Below are positions 1 through 7,543 of a stretch of DNA of 34,209 bases, in pieces. The translations under genes and the position numbers were made by a program. The DNA is from JAEZHK01 sp964575255. Its GTDB lineage: Bacteria > Bacillota > Clostridia > Christensenellales > Aristaeellaceae. The notes under the pieces were generated by a model. That model ran no database searches, had not been told where the DNA came from, and worked only from the letters and a program-made list of their open reading frames with translations. The first letter of the stretch is position 1. Every line of letters starts with the position of its first letter. The stretch is taken from assembly GCA_964575255.1 (NCBI GenBank), contig CAZNPZ010000026.1, positions 1 to 34,209 of the forward strand. Direction: 5' to 3'.

Positions 1-661
1 GAAGGGCGACGTGGTGTGCATCATCGGCGCGTCCGGCAGCGGGAAATCCACGCTGCTAAGATGCATCAACCTGCTTGAAAAGCCCACCGGCGGCCTGATC
101 GCCTACCACGACCGGGACATCCTGGACGGCAGCGTGCCGCTTGCGGAGTACCACGCGAAGGTAGGCATGGTGTTCCAGTCGTTCAACCTCTTCCACAACA
201 TGACGGCGCTGGAGAACTGCGTGGTTGGGCAGATGAAGGTTTTAAAGCGCAGCCGCGCGCAGGCCGAGGAAAACGCGATGCTGTACCTGAACAAGGTGGG
301 CATGGCGCCGTTCGTGCGCGCCAAACCCAAACAGCTTTCCGGCGGGCAGAAACAGCGCGTCGCGATCGCGCGGGCGCTCGCGATGGATCCGGAGATGCTG
401 CTCTTTGACGAGCCTACCTCCGCGCTCGACCCGGAAATGGTCGGCGAAGTGCTGGAAGTCATGCGCGATCTCGCGAAGAGCGGCCTTACAATGCTGGTCG
501 TTACCCACGAAATGGCGTTCGCGAGGGACGTAGCGAACAAAGTCGTGTTCATGGACGGCGGAAAGATCGTCGAGGAGGGCGCGCCGGAGGCCATCTTCTC
601 CAGTCCCAAACACCCGCGCACCCGCGAGTTCCTCGCGCGCATCCTGGCGAAGGGCGAGTGA
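1..661 (+). CDS. Polar amino-acid ABC transporter ATP-binding protein (5' truncated)
   Basis: This is the ATPase subunit that powers uptake of a polar amino acid at the inner face of the membrane (GlnQ/ArtP/HisP type). The reading frame is open at the left window edge, and the first visible codons (K-G-D-V-V) match the strand just before Walker A, so roughly 30 N-terminal residues are outside. Visible in order are Walker A (GASGSGKST, about 30-56), a Q-loop (VGMVFQSFN), the signature LSGGQKQR, Walker B (MLLFDEPTSALD) and the H-loop (VVTHEMAFA). The FQSFNLF and VTHEMAFA wording is typical of the polar amino-acid subfamily. Permease and binding-protein genes would be expected to the left, outside the window. 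Substrate cannot be read from the sequence. The GTG codons at 11 and 14 are internal, not starts. Confidence 0.93.
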   Translation, partial: KGDVVCIIGASGSGKSTLLRCINLLEKPTGGLIAYHDRDILDGSVPLAEYHAKVGMVFQSFNLFHNMTALENCVVGQMKVLKRSRAQAEENAMLYLNKVGMAPFVRAKPKQLSGGQKQRVAIARALAMDPEMLLFDEPTSALDPEMVGEVLEVMRDLAKSGLTMLVVTHEMAFARDVANKVVFMDGGKIVEEGAPEAIFSSPKHPRTREFLARILAKGE

Positions 662-674
662 TCGGAGGGAGAAC

Positions 675-1133
675 ATGCCAAACGTCGGAGACATCGCGCC
701 GGGTTTCACGCTGCCGGATCAGAACGGGACGCCGGTCAGCCTTTCGGATTACCTGGGGCGCAAGGTAGTTTTGTACTTCTACCCGAAGGATTCCACCACC
801 GCCTGCACCAGCCAGGCAATCGCCATGAACGCTCGGAAGCCCGACATCGAGGCGCTGGGCGCGGCAGTTTTGGGTGTAAGCCGTGATTCCGTCGCCTCCC
901 ACGCGAGATTCGCGGCGAACCTTGGTTTGACATTCCCGATCCTCTCCGATCCTGCGCTCGAAGCGATCGGCGCGTACGGCGTATTCCGGGAAAAGACGAT
1001 GTACGGGAAGCGCGTGATGGGCGTCGTCCGCACAGTCTATATTATCGATGAACGCGGCGCGGTGGAGAGCGTTTTTGAGAAGGTCAACGCTTCAAAAAGC
1101 GCGAACATGGTCTTTGAATACCTTTCCAGATAA
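675..1133 (+). CDS. bcp: Bcp/PrxQ-type peroxiredoxin, single-cysteine form
   Basis: Thiol peroxidase of the AhpC/TSA superfamily, reducing hydroperoxides in the cytoplasm; 152 aa, the normal Bcp length. The N-terminus (VGDIAPGFTLPDQNG) and the YFYPKDSTTACT segment identify the family. Cys44 is the predicted peroxidatic cysteine. In most Bcp proteins the motif reads TPGC and a resolving cysteine lies five residues later. Here the motif is TTAC and there is no second cysteine anywhere in the protein, so it should act as a 1-Cys enzyme recycled by an external thiol. A GGAGGGAG ribosome binding site at 664-671 supports the ATG at 675. It begins 13 nt after the ABC ATPase and is probably co-transcribed with it. 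Confidence 0.92.
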   Translation: MPNVGDIAPGFTLPDQNGTPVSLSDYLGRKVVLYFYPKDSTTACTSQAIAMNARKPDIEALGAAVLGVSRDSVASHARFAANLGLTFPILSDPALEAIGAYGVFREKTMYGKRVMGVVRTVYIIDERGAVESVFEKVNASKSANMVFEYLSR

Positions 1134-1635
1134 TACCAATCCAAAGCATTCTTCGTCGCGCCGGGTCTTTTTCCACCCTAAGGTTGGTTTCCCTATGGGA
1201 AACCAAGCCGCTTCGCGACCTGCGATTCAAATGGAATTGAATCGTACGCCGCCGTGTCGCTCTCCGCTCGAAATAGCGCGGCTATTCCAGCGCTTCGGCT
1301 CCTTGCAGGATGAGAAATCCCTCGCCGCTTTGGAAGAAATTATGTTTCGTCTCGGTATAAAGCGTATAGACAGGCTTCCATTTGGGAAACCTGTTGCCGA
1401 GGTGAGTCCCTTGGCGAAGCAAGGCATGAAGCGCATTGATCCAAGGCATCCCAAACGAACCCAGATGGACCATTGGCAGAACCTGCCCAAAAACGACGTT
1501 GCTCCGGTGCCGGAGCACCGCGGGAAGAAGCCCGCGGATCAGGTGAAATGAAGCACGAAGCGGGCGCGGCCATCCTGTAGGATGCCTCGCCCGCTCTGCG
1601 TGTCGACTTTGTCGACACGGACAAAAACAATCGTA
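1134..1635. other. Hairpin-dense intergenic segment; candidate structured RNA or palindromic repeat cluster
   Basis: No convincing gene lies here. At least ten inverted repeats follow one another: 1184-1206 (10-bp stem, TTGGTTTCCC), 1221-1246 (10 bp, one G-U), 1272-1286 (6 bp), 1370-1394 (10 bp with one mismatch), 1409-1424 (5 bp), 1473-1490 (7 bp with a bulge), 1500-1517 (TGCTCCGG arms), 1518-1537 (CCGCGGG arms, abutting the previous stem), 1559-1595 (8-bp outer stem around a second 5-bp stem) and 1599-1619 (9 bp, CGTGTCGAC). GTCGCG (1155-1160) can pair with CGCGAC (1214-1219) around the first hairpin. GGCATCC (1445-1451) can pair with GGATGCC (1580-1586). A 118-codon ORF (1195-1551) crosses the region, but its start is in a hairpin loop, it has no ribosome binding site and its codon use differs from neighbouring genes. 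Which strand is transcribed, if either, cannot be decided. Confidence 0.55.
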
Positions 1636-2205
1636 TCAGCCCGCTTCGACTTCGGAGAGCTTCCGCTCGATCTCGCCCTTCCAGCCTTCGTAGCTCATGG
1701 AACCCACGATGTCCTCGCCGATCTTCTGTCCGTTCTGATCGACAAAGAAGCTGGTCGGAACCGCATAGACCGCGTTCATCAGCTTTTCGTTGATGACGCC
1801 GTCGGGCAGGATGCTCGTATAGACCGCGCCGGAATCCGACAGGATCTTCTTTCCAAGCGCCAGATTGTTTTCGTCAATGGCGCCTGCGGAGCCCGCGTCC
1901 GACAGGATGCCCAGCACCTGAAAGCCGTCGATCTCCTGGTCCAGCTTCGCGAGATCCGGGATCTCCGCGATGCAGGGCGGGCAGAACGTCGCCCACACGT
2001 TGACAAGCGTCAGCTTGCCGGAAGCGAACACGCTGGCGTCTACCTGGTTCCCCTCCAAGTCCACTGTCGAAAATGCGCCGATCACGCTGTCTGACGGGGT
2101 AGTCGGAGCCGGCGTTGCATCGGCAGGGTTTTCAGCGCCCACGACGACGACGGACAAGCCAACCACAAGCACGAGAACAATCAATACCAGACCAATTTTC
2201 TTCAT
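1636..2205 (-). CDS. TlpA/ResA-like membrane-anchored thioredoxin
   Basis: Extracytoplasmic thiol-disulfide oxidoreductase of the TlpA/ResA group; 189 aa. Residues 1-24 form a hydrophobic signal peptide or anchor after MKK, with no lipobox cysteine (a possible cleavage site is VGA/EN). A short Ala/Pro/Thr-rich spacer follows, then a thioredoxin fold. The active site is WATFCPPC (Cys75 and Cys78), and the cis-proline loop is AVPTSFFVD. The ATG at 2205 is chosen because a GGCGGAG site lies about 8 nt upstream and because the hydrophobic segment starts exactly there; longer readings of the frame run into the upstream gene. It is the last gene of the minus-strand cluster that starts with cdaA. 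The partner (cytochrome maturation, spore or envelope disulfides) is unknown. Confidence 0.88.
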   Translation of the reverse strand: MKKIGLVLIVLVLVVGLSVVVVGAENPADATPAPTTPSDSVIGAFSTVDLEGNQVDASVFASGKLTLVNVWATFCPPCIAEIPDLAKLDQEIDGFQVLGILSDAGSAGAIDENNLALGKKILSDSGAVYTSILPDGVINEKLMNAVYAVPTSFFVDQNGQKIGEDIVGSMSYEGWKGEIERKLSEVEAG

Positions 2206-2246
2206 TAATATCTCCGCCTTTCGGACTATTGACGATTTCATACCCG

Positions 2247-3530
2247 TTATAGAAGGTTCCCAAACACCGCGTATTGGAGCGCGCAGTAGACCAGCCCCGT
2301 TAAAAAGACCAGCACCGCGGCAGCCATCCGCAAACGGCCTTTCAGAAGCAGCGTAAGCATCGGGTACAGCGCGTACATCGCCATCAGGTAGCGCGGCCCG
2401 GACAATAGCCAGGTCGGCGAGAACGAGATCCACGCGTAGACCAGCGCATACGCGCCGTCCGCAGGGTGCGCACGCCGCGCAGCAACAAGCATTACCGTTA
2501 GTCCTGAGACGATGGAAACGAGCTGCGGGATCCAGATCCCCTGCCGCGCGCCAGGGCTGTCGTAGTGGAACGCGTTCACAATCGTATACCGGAGCGTGTT
2601 GCCGACGCTGCCCAACGTCTGGCTCCAGTGCTCGCGCTGGTAAATCAGGAACTGGAACGGATTTCCGGAGACTTTCCAGTTGAGAAAGAGATAGGCCGCG
2701 AAGCCCAGCGCGATCAGCGAGACCTGTGAGGCCCGGAGCGCGACGCGACCCGCGCTCGGCCTCCCCCCGCGGGATTCGATCCTCAGCGCCTCGTAGAAGA
2801 CCGGGATCGCGCAGATCAATCCCTGGATGCGCGACGCGCTCGCCAGCGCGCCGAGCAAGATCGCCAGCCACAGCTTCTGCTTTCTTGCCGCCAGCACCGA
2901 AAGAAGCGTCAAAGCAAAAAAGATCGACTCGCTGTAGGGCACCGACAGGTACAGTGACGTCGGGAACAGAAGCATCAGGATCACCGCATTCCGCGCGCCG
3001 CGACGCCCCGCCTGCAGCCGGACGATTTCATACAGTGACCAACACGCGGTCATCAGGAACAGGTTGGAAAGCACCGTCCCGGCCAGCGGGGCGTTCATGC
3101 CAAAGAGCGGCAGAACGATCCGAACGGCCAGCGGATACATCGGGTAGAACACCAGGTGAAAGCGCGGGTCACCTTCGTTGACATACCAGTTCTCAGCCAG
3201 ACGCAGGTAATGGTTGGCGTCCCACCGCACCCAGTACGCGGCGGGGTTTGAAAGATACCCGTCCAGTTGTCCGGTCATCGCGCAGCCGACGAGCGCAACC
3301 AGATACAAAAAAAGCCTCGTGCCGACCACCCACGCGGCGATCCACAGAAGAAGCCGCAGGGTTTCACGGGGGCTTTTCGCGCGTGATGCATTCGGCGCCG
3401 ATTCCACCGGGGCATTGCCTCTGAAGAACGGCGAAAAGTACCGGATCAGGTAGATGAGGAGCAGCGCCGCCATCGCCAGCGCCGAGGCAACAGGAAGAAT
3501 CCAAAAAAGCGCCTTTTCAAACAGATCCAT
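2247..3530 (-). CDS. PIG-V-like mannosyltransferase family membrane protein (GT-C fold)
   Basis: Polytopic membrane protein of 427 aa resembling the PIG-V/GPI mannosyltransferase 2 family, which transfers sugars from lipid-linked donors outside the cytoplasm. Evidence is the WDANHYLRLAENWY motif (about 103-116), equivalent to the acidic luminal motif of these enzymes, the following YPMYPL segment, the PYSESIFF stretch and about ten hydrophobic helices. The start at 3530 lies 1 nt beyond the stop of the upstream P-loop gene, so the two are translationally coupled. The acceptor is unknown; bacterial members are usually annotated only as mannosyltransferase family protein. A role in glycosylating a membrane lipid or exported protein is inference. 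Confidence 0.78.
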   Translation of the reverse strand: MDLFEKALFWILPVASALAMAALLLIYLIRYFSPFFRGNAPVESAPNASRAKSPRETLRLLLWIAAWVVGTRLFLYLVALVGCAMTGQLDGYLSNPAAYWVRWDANHYLRLAENWYVNEGDPRFHLVFYPMYPLAVRIVLPLFGMNAPLAGTVLSNLFLMTACWSLYEIVRLQAGRRGARNAVILMLLFPTSLYLSVPYSESIFFALTLLSVLAARKQKLWLAILLGALASASRIQGLICAIPVFYEALRIESRGGRPSAGRVALRASQVSLIALGFAAYLFLNWKVSGNPFQFLIYQREHWSQTLGSVGNTLRYTIVNAFHYDSPGARQGIWIPQLVSIVSGLTVMLVAARRAHPADGAYALVYAWISFSPTWLLSGPRYLMAMYALYPMLTLLLKGRLRMAAAVLVFLTGLVYCALQYAVFGNLL

Positions 3531-3531
3531 G

Positions 3532-4218
3532 TCAGTCCATCCACTCAGGCTTCAGCATCAGGCGGAGCGGGATCACCGACGCGGAAAGGCGTTCCGCCGA
3601 AGAGAGTACCCGCGCCTCGCCCGCGGCCGCCGCAACCGGAACCCCCGTGCGCTCCGACACCTTTTGAAGGACTGCCTGCCCCTCCAGAAGGTGCTCGGAG
3701 GTCGTCCACGGGCCGAGGTTGCTATTGTTGATGAGACCCGTCACATCAAGCCGCGCGCGGCGCGCGATGCGCTCCATCTGCCGGATGATCTGATCGGCCT
3801 CTTCGGAAAAAGGCCGGAACACGTTGACCACATAGAAAAGCTCATAGCCCGTCCGGTCGAACTGCGGCTTATAGCGGCCAAGCGCCGCCGCGCCGGCCTC
3901 CTCCCCGCCGACGTCCAGCACCGCGTGGATGGACGGGTCGTCAAACACCGACTGCACCTGGGCGGGCAGCACCGGAAGGTCGACGCCGGTCAGCGCGTAG
4001 GGCGGCGCGATCAGCCCCACGCCGCGCGCGGCGAGCGCCTCCTCCTGCTCCGCGCTCCGGAAAAACGGGTTGACAATGTCGAGGTCGGCTATTGTGACTT
4101 TCCGTCCCCCGTCCGCAGCCATCATCGCGAGCGCCAGCGCGATTTCCGTCTTGCCGCTGCCGTAGTGGCCAACCACCGCCTTGATGCGGCCGGTCGGCCA
4201 GGGATCAAACGTCGTCAT
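3532..4218 (-). CDS. P-loop ATPase, MinD/NifH-like conserved protein
   Basis: Cytoplasmic nucleotide-binding protein of 228 aa. A Walker A motif (GHYGSGKTE, residues 17-25) is followed by a deviant switch region (ADLDIVNPFFR, about 44-54) and a DVGGEEAG segment (about 102-109), the arrangement of SIMIBI-class ATPases such as ParA, MinD and CobQ. Members in Clostridia are annotated only as ATP-binding protein. The ATG overlaps the stop of the upstream acidic membrane protein by 4 nt (ATGA), and the next gene starts 1 nt after its own stop, so this triplet is a coupled unit. That arrangement suggests, without proving it, that the ATPase works with the membrane protein or the glycosyltransferase. 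Confidence 0.75.
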   Translation of the reverse strand: MTTFDPWPTGRIKAVVGHYGSGKTEIALALAMMAADGGRKVTIADLDIVNPFFRSAEQEEALAARGVGLIAPPYALTGVDLPVLPAQVQSVFDDPSIHAVLDVGGEEAGAAALGRYKPQFDRTGYELFYVVNVFRPFSEEADQIIRQMERIARRARLDVTGLINNSNLGPWTTSEHLLEGQAVLQKVSERTGVPVAAAAGEARVLSSAERLSASVIPLRLMLKPEWMD

Positions 4219-5198
4219 GCGCGCGCGTCCCGCTTCCTGCGCCTGCCGCGCTCCGCGCTGCGGAGGGTATAGCCGCTGTGCCAGCCGTCGTCCTCATCCT
4301 CGCCGCGCACCGCGCCCGGTTCGTCGCCGGGGAGCAGGCTGGGACGCTGATAGACGGAAGTGTCCTGCGCGTCGCGATCCAGCGAAACGGCGCGGGTCGG
4401 GCTGGCCTCGCGCGTGGGCGCGTCGTTCAGATCGTCAAAGAAGTCGCCTTCGATGCGGAACGGGTCGTCCTCGTCGTCGGTCTTCCTGCGCCCGCGTGCA
4501 AAAAAGCCTTTCTTCCGGGCCAGGGCGCGGGGCGGCAGATCGTCGTCCTCCGTCGTGGCGGCTTCCTCCGCGTCTGGTTCCGACGTTTTTACGCGCTGGC
4601 CGCCCGCGGCTTTGGGAACGTCTCCGTCGTCATAGAGGCCGTCGAAGTCCTCCGCGTCATCCTCCGCATCGACTTCCGCGTATCGGACGCGCCTCAGGGG
4701 TCTGTCGTCCGCGCCGCGGTTATCGTATTCGTACCGGTCGTCGTCCGCATAGCGGTCGTCGTCCGCGTCGTATTCGTCGTCCTCCCCGTATTCCTCGTCC
4801 TCGTCGTATTCGCCTCGGCGGATGTCGTCATATTCGTCCAGCTCGTCGTCGAAATCCTCCTCCGAGCCGCGCCGCGCCACCATGCCGCCGTAGTGCATCA
4901 TCAGGTCGTCTTCGTCGATGCCGTCCACGTCGTTCTCCAGCAGGATCCTGCGCTTGCGGAACCAGACCCAGTAGGGCCGCCAGCGGGTCATCCAGACCAG
5001 CCAGTCGATCACGACGCCGATGACGATCAGCGCGATCAGTATCTTGATCCAGTTATCGGCAAACCAGGCAACGGTCGACATGCTGCCGCCCGAACCCCCG
5101 GAACCCCCCTGAAAGAGGTTGGCGATGGAGCTGGCGATCCAGCGGATCCACCCCAGCATGCTCTTGATGAACGAATCGGTAAAATCGGTTTGCTGCAT
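4215..5198 (-). CDS. Hypothetical membrane protein with long acidic low-complexity cytoplasmic tail
   Basis: Unrecognised 327-aa protein. Residues 1-30 are amphipathic (SFIKSMLGWIRWIASSIANLF), followed by a Gly/Ser linker (about 31-39) and one clear transmembrane helix (about 50-70, ending in WLVWMTRWRPYW). The remainder is a very acidic, Asp/Glu/Tyr-rich disordered tail (about 90-240), broken by basic patches such as RKKGFFARGRRK, with an Arg/Lys-rich C-terminus. Codons in the acidic part are repetitive (GAC/GAG/TAC), so DNA-level tandem similarity there is a coding effect. Start at 5198 is backed by an AGGAAGGAA site. It follows cdaR by 98 nt and overlaps the P-loop ATPase gene by 4 nt. No function is assigned; a membrane-tethered scaffold is one guess. 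Confidence 0.7.
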   Translation of the reverse strand: MQQTDFTDSFIKSMLGWIRWIASSIANLFQGGSGGSGGSMSTVAWFADNWIKILIALIVIGVVIDWLVWMTRWRPYWVWFRKRRILLENDVDGIDEDDLMMHYGGMVARRGSEEDFDDELDEYDDIRRGEYDEDEEYGEDDEYDADDDRYADDDRYEYDNRGADDRPLRRVRYAEVDAEDDAEDFDGLYDDGDVPKAAGGQRVKTSEPDAEEAATTEDDDLPPRALARKKGFFARGRRKTDDEDDPFRIEGDFFDDLNDAPTREASPTRAVSLDRDAQDTSVYQRPSLLPGDEPGAVRGEDEDDGWHSGYTLRSAERGRRRKRDARA

Positions 5199-5296
5199 AT
5201 GGATTCCTTCCTAACCCCTTCCGGCGAGTCACGCATCCTGCCGTAACAGCCGGAAATCGGGGGGCAGATTGTACTTCGTGAACATTCCGGTGGGCG

Positions 5297-6583
5297 TCAT
5301 CCTGTCTTTTGGCTCAGCGTTACCCGGACGGTTGCGGGATCGACGGTGATGTCAAGATCCGGGTAATTGTCCACCGACACCTGCACAGGCAGGTCATAGA
5401 CACCGGGTCCGAACCCGGAAGCGTCCACCCAGACCAGAAGATCGTTTCTGGACAGCGACTGCACCTGTGAATACGGCCCGACCAGCTTCACTTCCAGTTT
5501 TGGCGATTGCCAGTTGGACTCAACGCCTTCTCCGATACCGACGAGCGACGCCGAAAGATTGGTGTAACGCCGGGTCAACTCCTGCTCGACGATGTTGACG
5601 GTGGCGGTGACCTGATCGCTGGACAGATACTTGATGCCGTTGAGCATCGCGATGTTCGCGATCTGGGTGAATGAGCGGTCCGCGCCCGTCACGTCGATGG
5701 GTTCGATTGAAAGCCCGTCCAGCGTGTCGAGGAGCGACTGGTCGGCGGCGACCACCACCGTTTCCGGGTTCACGTCGATCGACTCCAGCGTGTAGCCGCG
5801 CCGCACACCGCCCTCCACCGATTCACCGGGCGTGGCAGTCACCTGAATCTGCTTGGTGGGATAGATATCGACGGCCACCGTGACCGAACTGGTCGACCGG
5901 GACAGCGCGTAGTCCGCTTCCACCGGATCTCCATGGGCGTCCAGCAGGTGCAGTTGCTCCACGCGGCTGCCGGCTCCGTCGCGCCCGGTCACGTCCACGT
6001 CCACCTGGGCGCTGGAGACCTTCTGAACCAGCGATGTGGGGCCGGTGACGGTGATCTGCGACGGGTTGACGCGGCTGACATTATACCAGTAACCATCCGC
6101 GCGCTCTCCGGTGATCTGCGCGTTGACCGGCACGTACCGCTGATCCTGGTTCTCGACTTCAACCTCCACCGAGTCGGGCCAAACCTGGGTCACGGTGCCG
6201 TAGGTCGAAGTACCGCGCAGCCGCACCGCCTGTTTCCCGGTTTTGCGCAGCGCGGAGAGATCCATCTCCACATGCACGTTGTCGGTGGACACCAGCGCGA
6301 ACGCGGACTGGGAGACCCTGACCGTCACCCTGGCGGACGACAGCACACCCACGAGGTCGGTCGCGAGCGCAAAGCCGCGGCTGGATAAAACCGACTGACC
6401 GCTGACGGCGATGTCCACGCCGGACAGCGTCTTCTCCCGTGTGATCGACGGGTTCACGTAGAGCACATAGCTCCAAAGACCCAGCGCAATCAGAATGCTC
6501 AGAAGCTTATATGCGAGATTGTGGGTCAGCGCCTGCCAAATCCGGGGCAGTAGCCTGTCTATGCCCTCTTTATTCAGCTTCAT
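5297..6583 (-). CDS. cdaR: CdaR, YbbR-domain regulator of the diadenylate cyclase
   Basis: Extracellular partner of the c-di-AMP synthase CdaA; 428 aa. One N-terminal transmembrane helix (about 28-46, LLSILIALGLWSYVLYVNP) is followed by a run of beta-rich YbbR domains; four repeats of roughly 80-90 residues fit the length. The WSYVLYVNPSITREK junction after the helix is typical of the family. ATG at 6583 is preferred over the GTG at 6589 because the AAGGAGGG site lies about 6 nt from the ATG and would touch the GTG. The start overlaps the end of cdaA by 14 nt. In Firmicutes the usual third gene is glmM; here an acidic membrane protein gene follows instead. Confidence 0.92.
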   Translation of the reverse strand: MKLNKEGIDRLLPRIWQALTHNLAYKLLSILIALGLWSYVLYVNPSITREKTLSGVDIAVSGQSVLSSRGFALATDLVGVLSSARVTVRVSQSAFALVSTDNVHVEMDLSALRKTGKQAVRLRGTSTYGTVTQVWPDSVEVEVENQDQRYVPVNAQITGERADGYWYNVSRVNPSQITVTGPTSLVQKVSSAQVDVDVTGRDGAGSRVEQLHLLDAHGDPVEADYALSRSTSSVTVAVDIYPTKQIQVTATPGESVEGGVRRGYTLESIDVNPETVVVAADQSLLDTLDGLSIEPIDVTGADRSFTQIANIAMLNGIKYLSSDQVTATVNIVEQELTRRYTNLSASLVGIGEGVESNWQSPKLEVKLVGPYSQVQSLSRNDLLVWVDASGFGPGVYDLPVQVSVDNYPDLDITVDPATVRVTLSQKTG

Positions 6584-7436
6584 GGCCACCCTCCTTCCGA
6601 CGAAAAATCGAGGAGAGCGTGAGCGCGTCGGCGGGTACGAACAGTTCCATCAAAACCGCGAGCAACGACTTTGCGTCCAGGTGGCGGGTCAGCCGACCGC
6701 CCCTCGCAACCGAAATGATGCCGGTCTCTTCCGAAACGATCAGGGAGACCGCGTCGGTCGCTTCCGAGATGCCGATGGCAGCGCGATGCCGGGTGCCCAA
6801 CTCGCGGCTGATCGAGTTGTCGTCGGACAACTGTAGGATACAGGCCGCCGCCGCGATGCGCTGACCGACGATCACCACCGCCCCGTCGTGCAGTGGCGTA
6901 TTGGGTTCAAAGATATTTTCCAGGAGCGGCTGCGAGATCTCCGCGTCCAGCGCCGTGCCGCTGTCCACCACGTCGCTGAGACCCGTGCCGCGCTCGATCA
7001 CCACCAGCGCGCCGACGCGACGCTTGGAGAGGTTCAGAAGCGCCGCCGTCATCTCCTGCGCGACCTTTTCCGCCACCTTCACGTCCTTGCTGGAGCCGAA
7101 CAAAAGCCGCCAGCGGGAGCGACCCAACTGGTCTAGGCCGCGCCGGATCTCCGGCTGGAACAGGATCACGACGAGCAGCGCGCCGATGTTGAGCATCTGA
7201 AGCAGCAGCCAGTTGAGCGCGTTCAGCTGTAGAATCTCCGCCAGAGCCGTGATCAGGATCACGATCAGAACGCCCTTGAGCACGGTATTCGCCCGCGTAT
7301 GGGCCAGCGCCCGGATCAGCTGGTAGACCAGGATCGAGACGATCGCGATGTCCAGAATGTTGCGCCAGTCGGGGCGCAAGACGAGGCTGGAAAACAAGGA
7401 GAGGAATTGCTGCCAGATGCCGTTTACGAAGGTCAT
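6570..7436 (-). CDS. cdaA: CdaA, membrane diadenylate cyclase
   Basis: Makes c-di-AMP from two ATP, a second messenger for potassium, osmotic and cell-wall homeostasis. The protein has 288 aa. Three hydrophobic helices occupy about 28-95, then comes the DAC domain with the catalytic DGA motif (HDGAVVI, residues 184-186) and the RHR motif (LGTRHRAAIG, 216-218), both intact. The ATG at 7436 is chosen over the TTG at 7442 because the GGAGGG site is about 7 nt upstream of it. The gene overlaps cdaR. The 107-nt gap to the GNAT gene upstream shows only a weak hairpin (7499-7514) and no clear promoter, so it is unclear whether cdaA starts its own transcript. Confidence 0.96.
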   Translation of the reverse strand: MTFVNGIWQQFLSLFSSLVLRPDWRNILDIAIVSILVYQLIRALAHTRANTVLKGVLIVILITALAEILQLNALNWLLLQMLNIGALLVVILFQPEIRRGLDQLGRSRWRLLFGSSKDVKVAEKVAQEMTAALLNLSKRRVGALVVIERGTGLSDVVDSGTALDAEISQPLLENIFEPNTPLHDGAVVIVGQRIAAAACILQLSDDNSISRELGTRHRAAIGISEATDAVSLIVSEETGIISVARGGRLTRHLDAKSLLAVLMELFVPADALTLSSIFRRKEGGHEAE

Positions 7437-7543
7437 GGCCAATCCCTCCCCTGTTCAGATGGATTCCCCCGCGCCGATCCGATTCGGCAAAAGGCATACG
7501 TCCTTCGTTGGACGCACGGATACTTCCCGCGGTTGCCGGAATT

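Noticed and set aside
1195..1551. 118-codon plus-strand ORF in the hairpin region
   Set aside because: No ribosome binding site, start inside a hairpin loop, poorer GC at third positions than neighbouring genes, and an equally long open frame on the opposite strand.
3454..4272. Long plus-strand ORFs opposite the P-loop ATPase and acidic protein genes
   Set aside because: Arg/His-rich mirror frames typical of high-GC antisense; no ribosome binding sites or family motifs.
4650..4900. Tandem-like DNA repetition on the plus strand (CGTCGTCCGCA-type units)
   Set aside because: It is the coding signature of the Asp/Glu/Tyr-rich tail of the minus-strand membrane protein.
5219..5255. Inverted repeat TTCCGGC/GCCGGAA between cdaR and the acidic protein gene
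   Set aside because: 23-nt loop and no T-run on either side; not enough to call a terminator or operator.
7499..7514. Hairpin CGTCC/GGACG after the GNAT gene as a terminator
   Set aside because: Only 5 bp, and the T-run (TTTT) begins six bases later; too weak to call.
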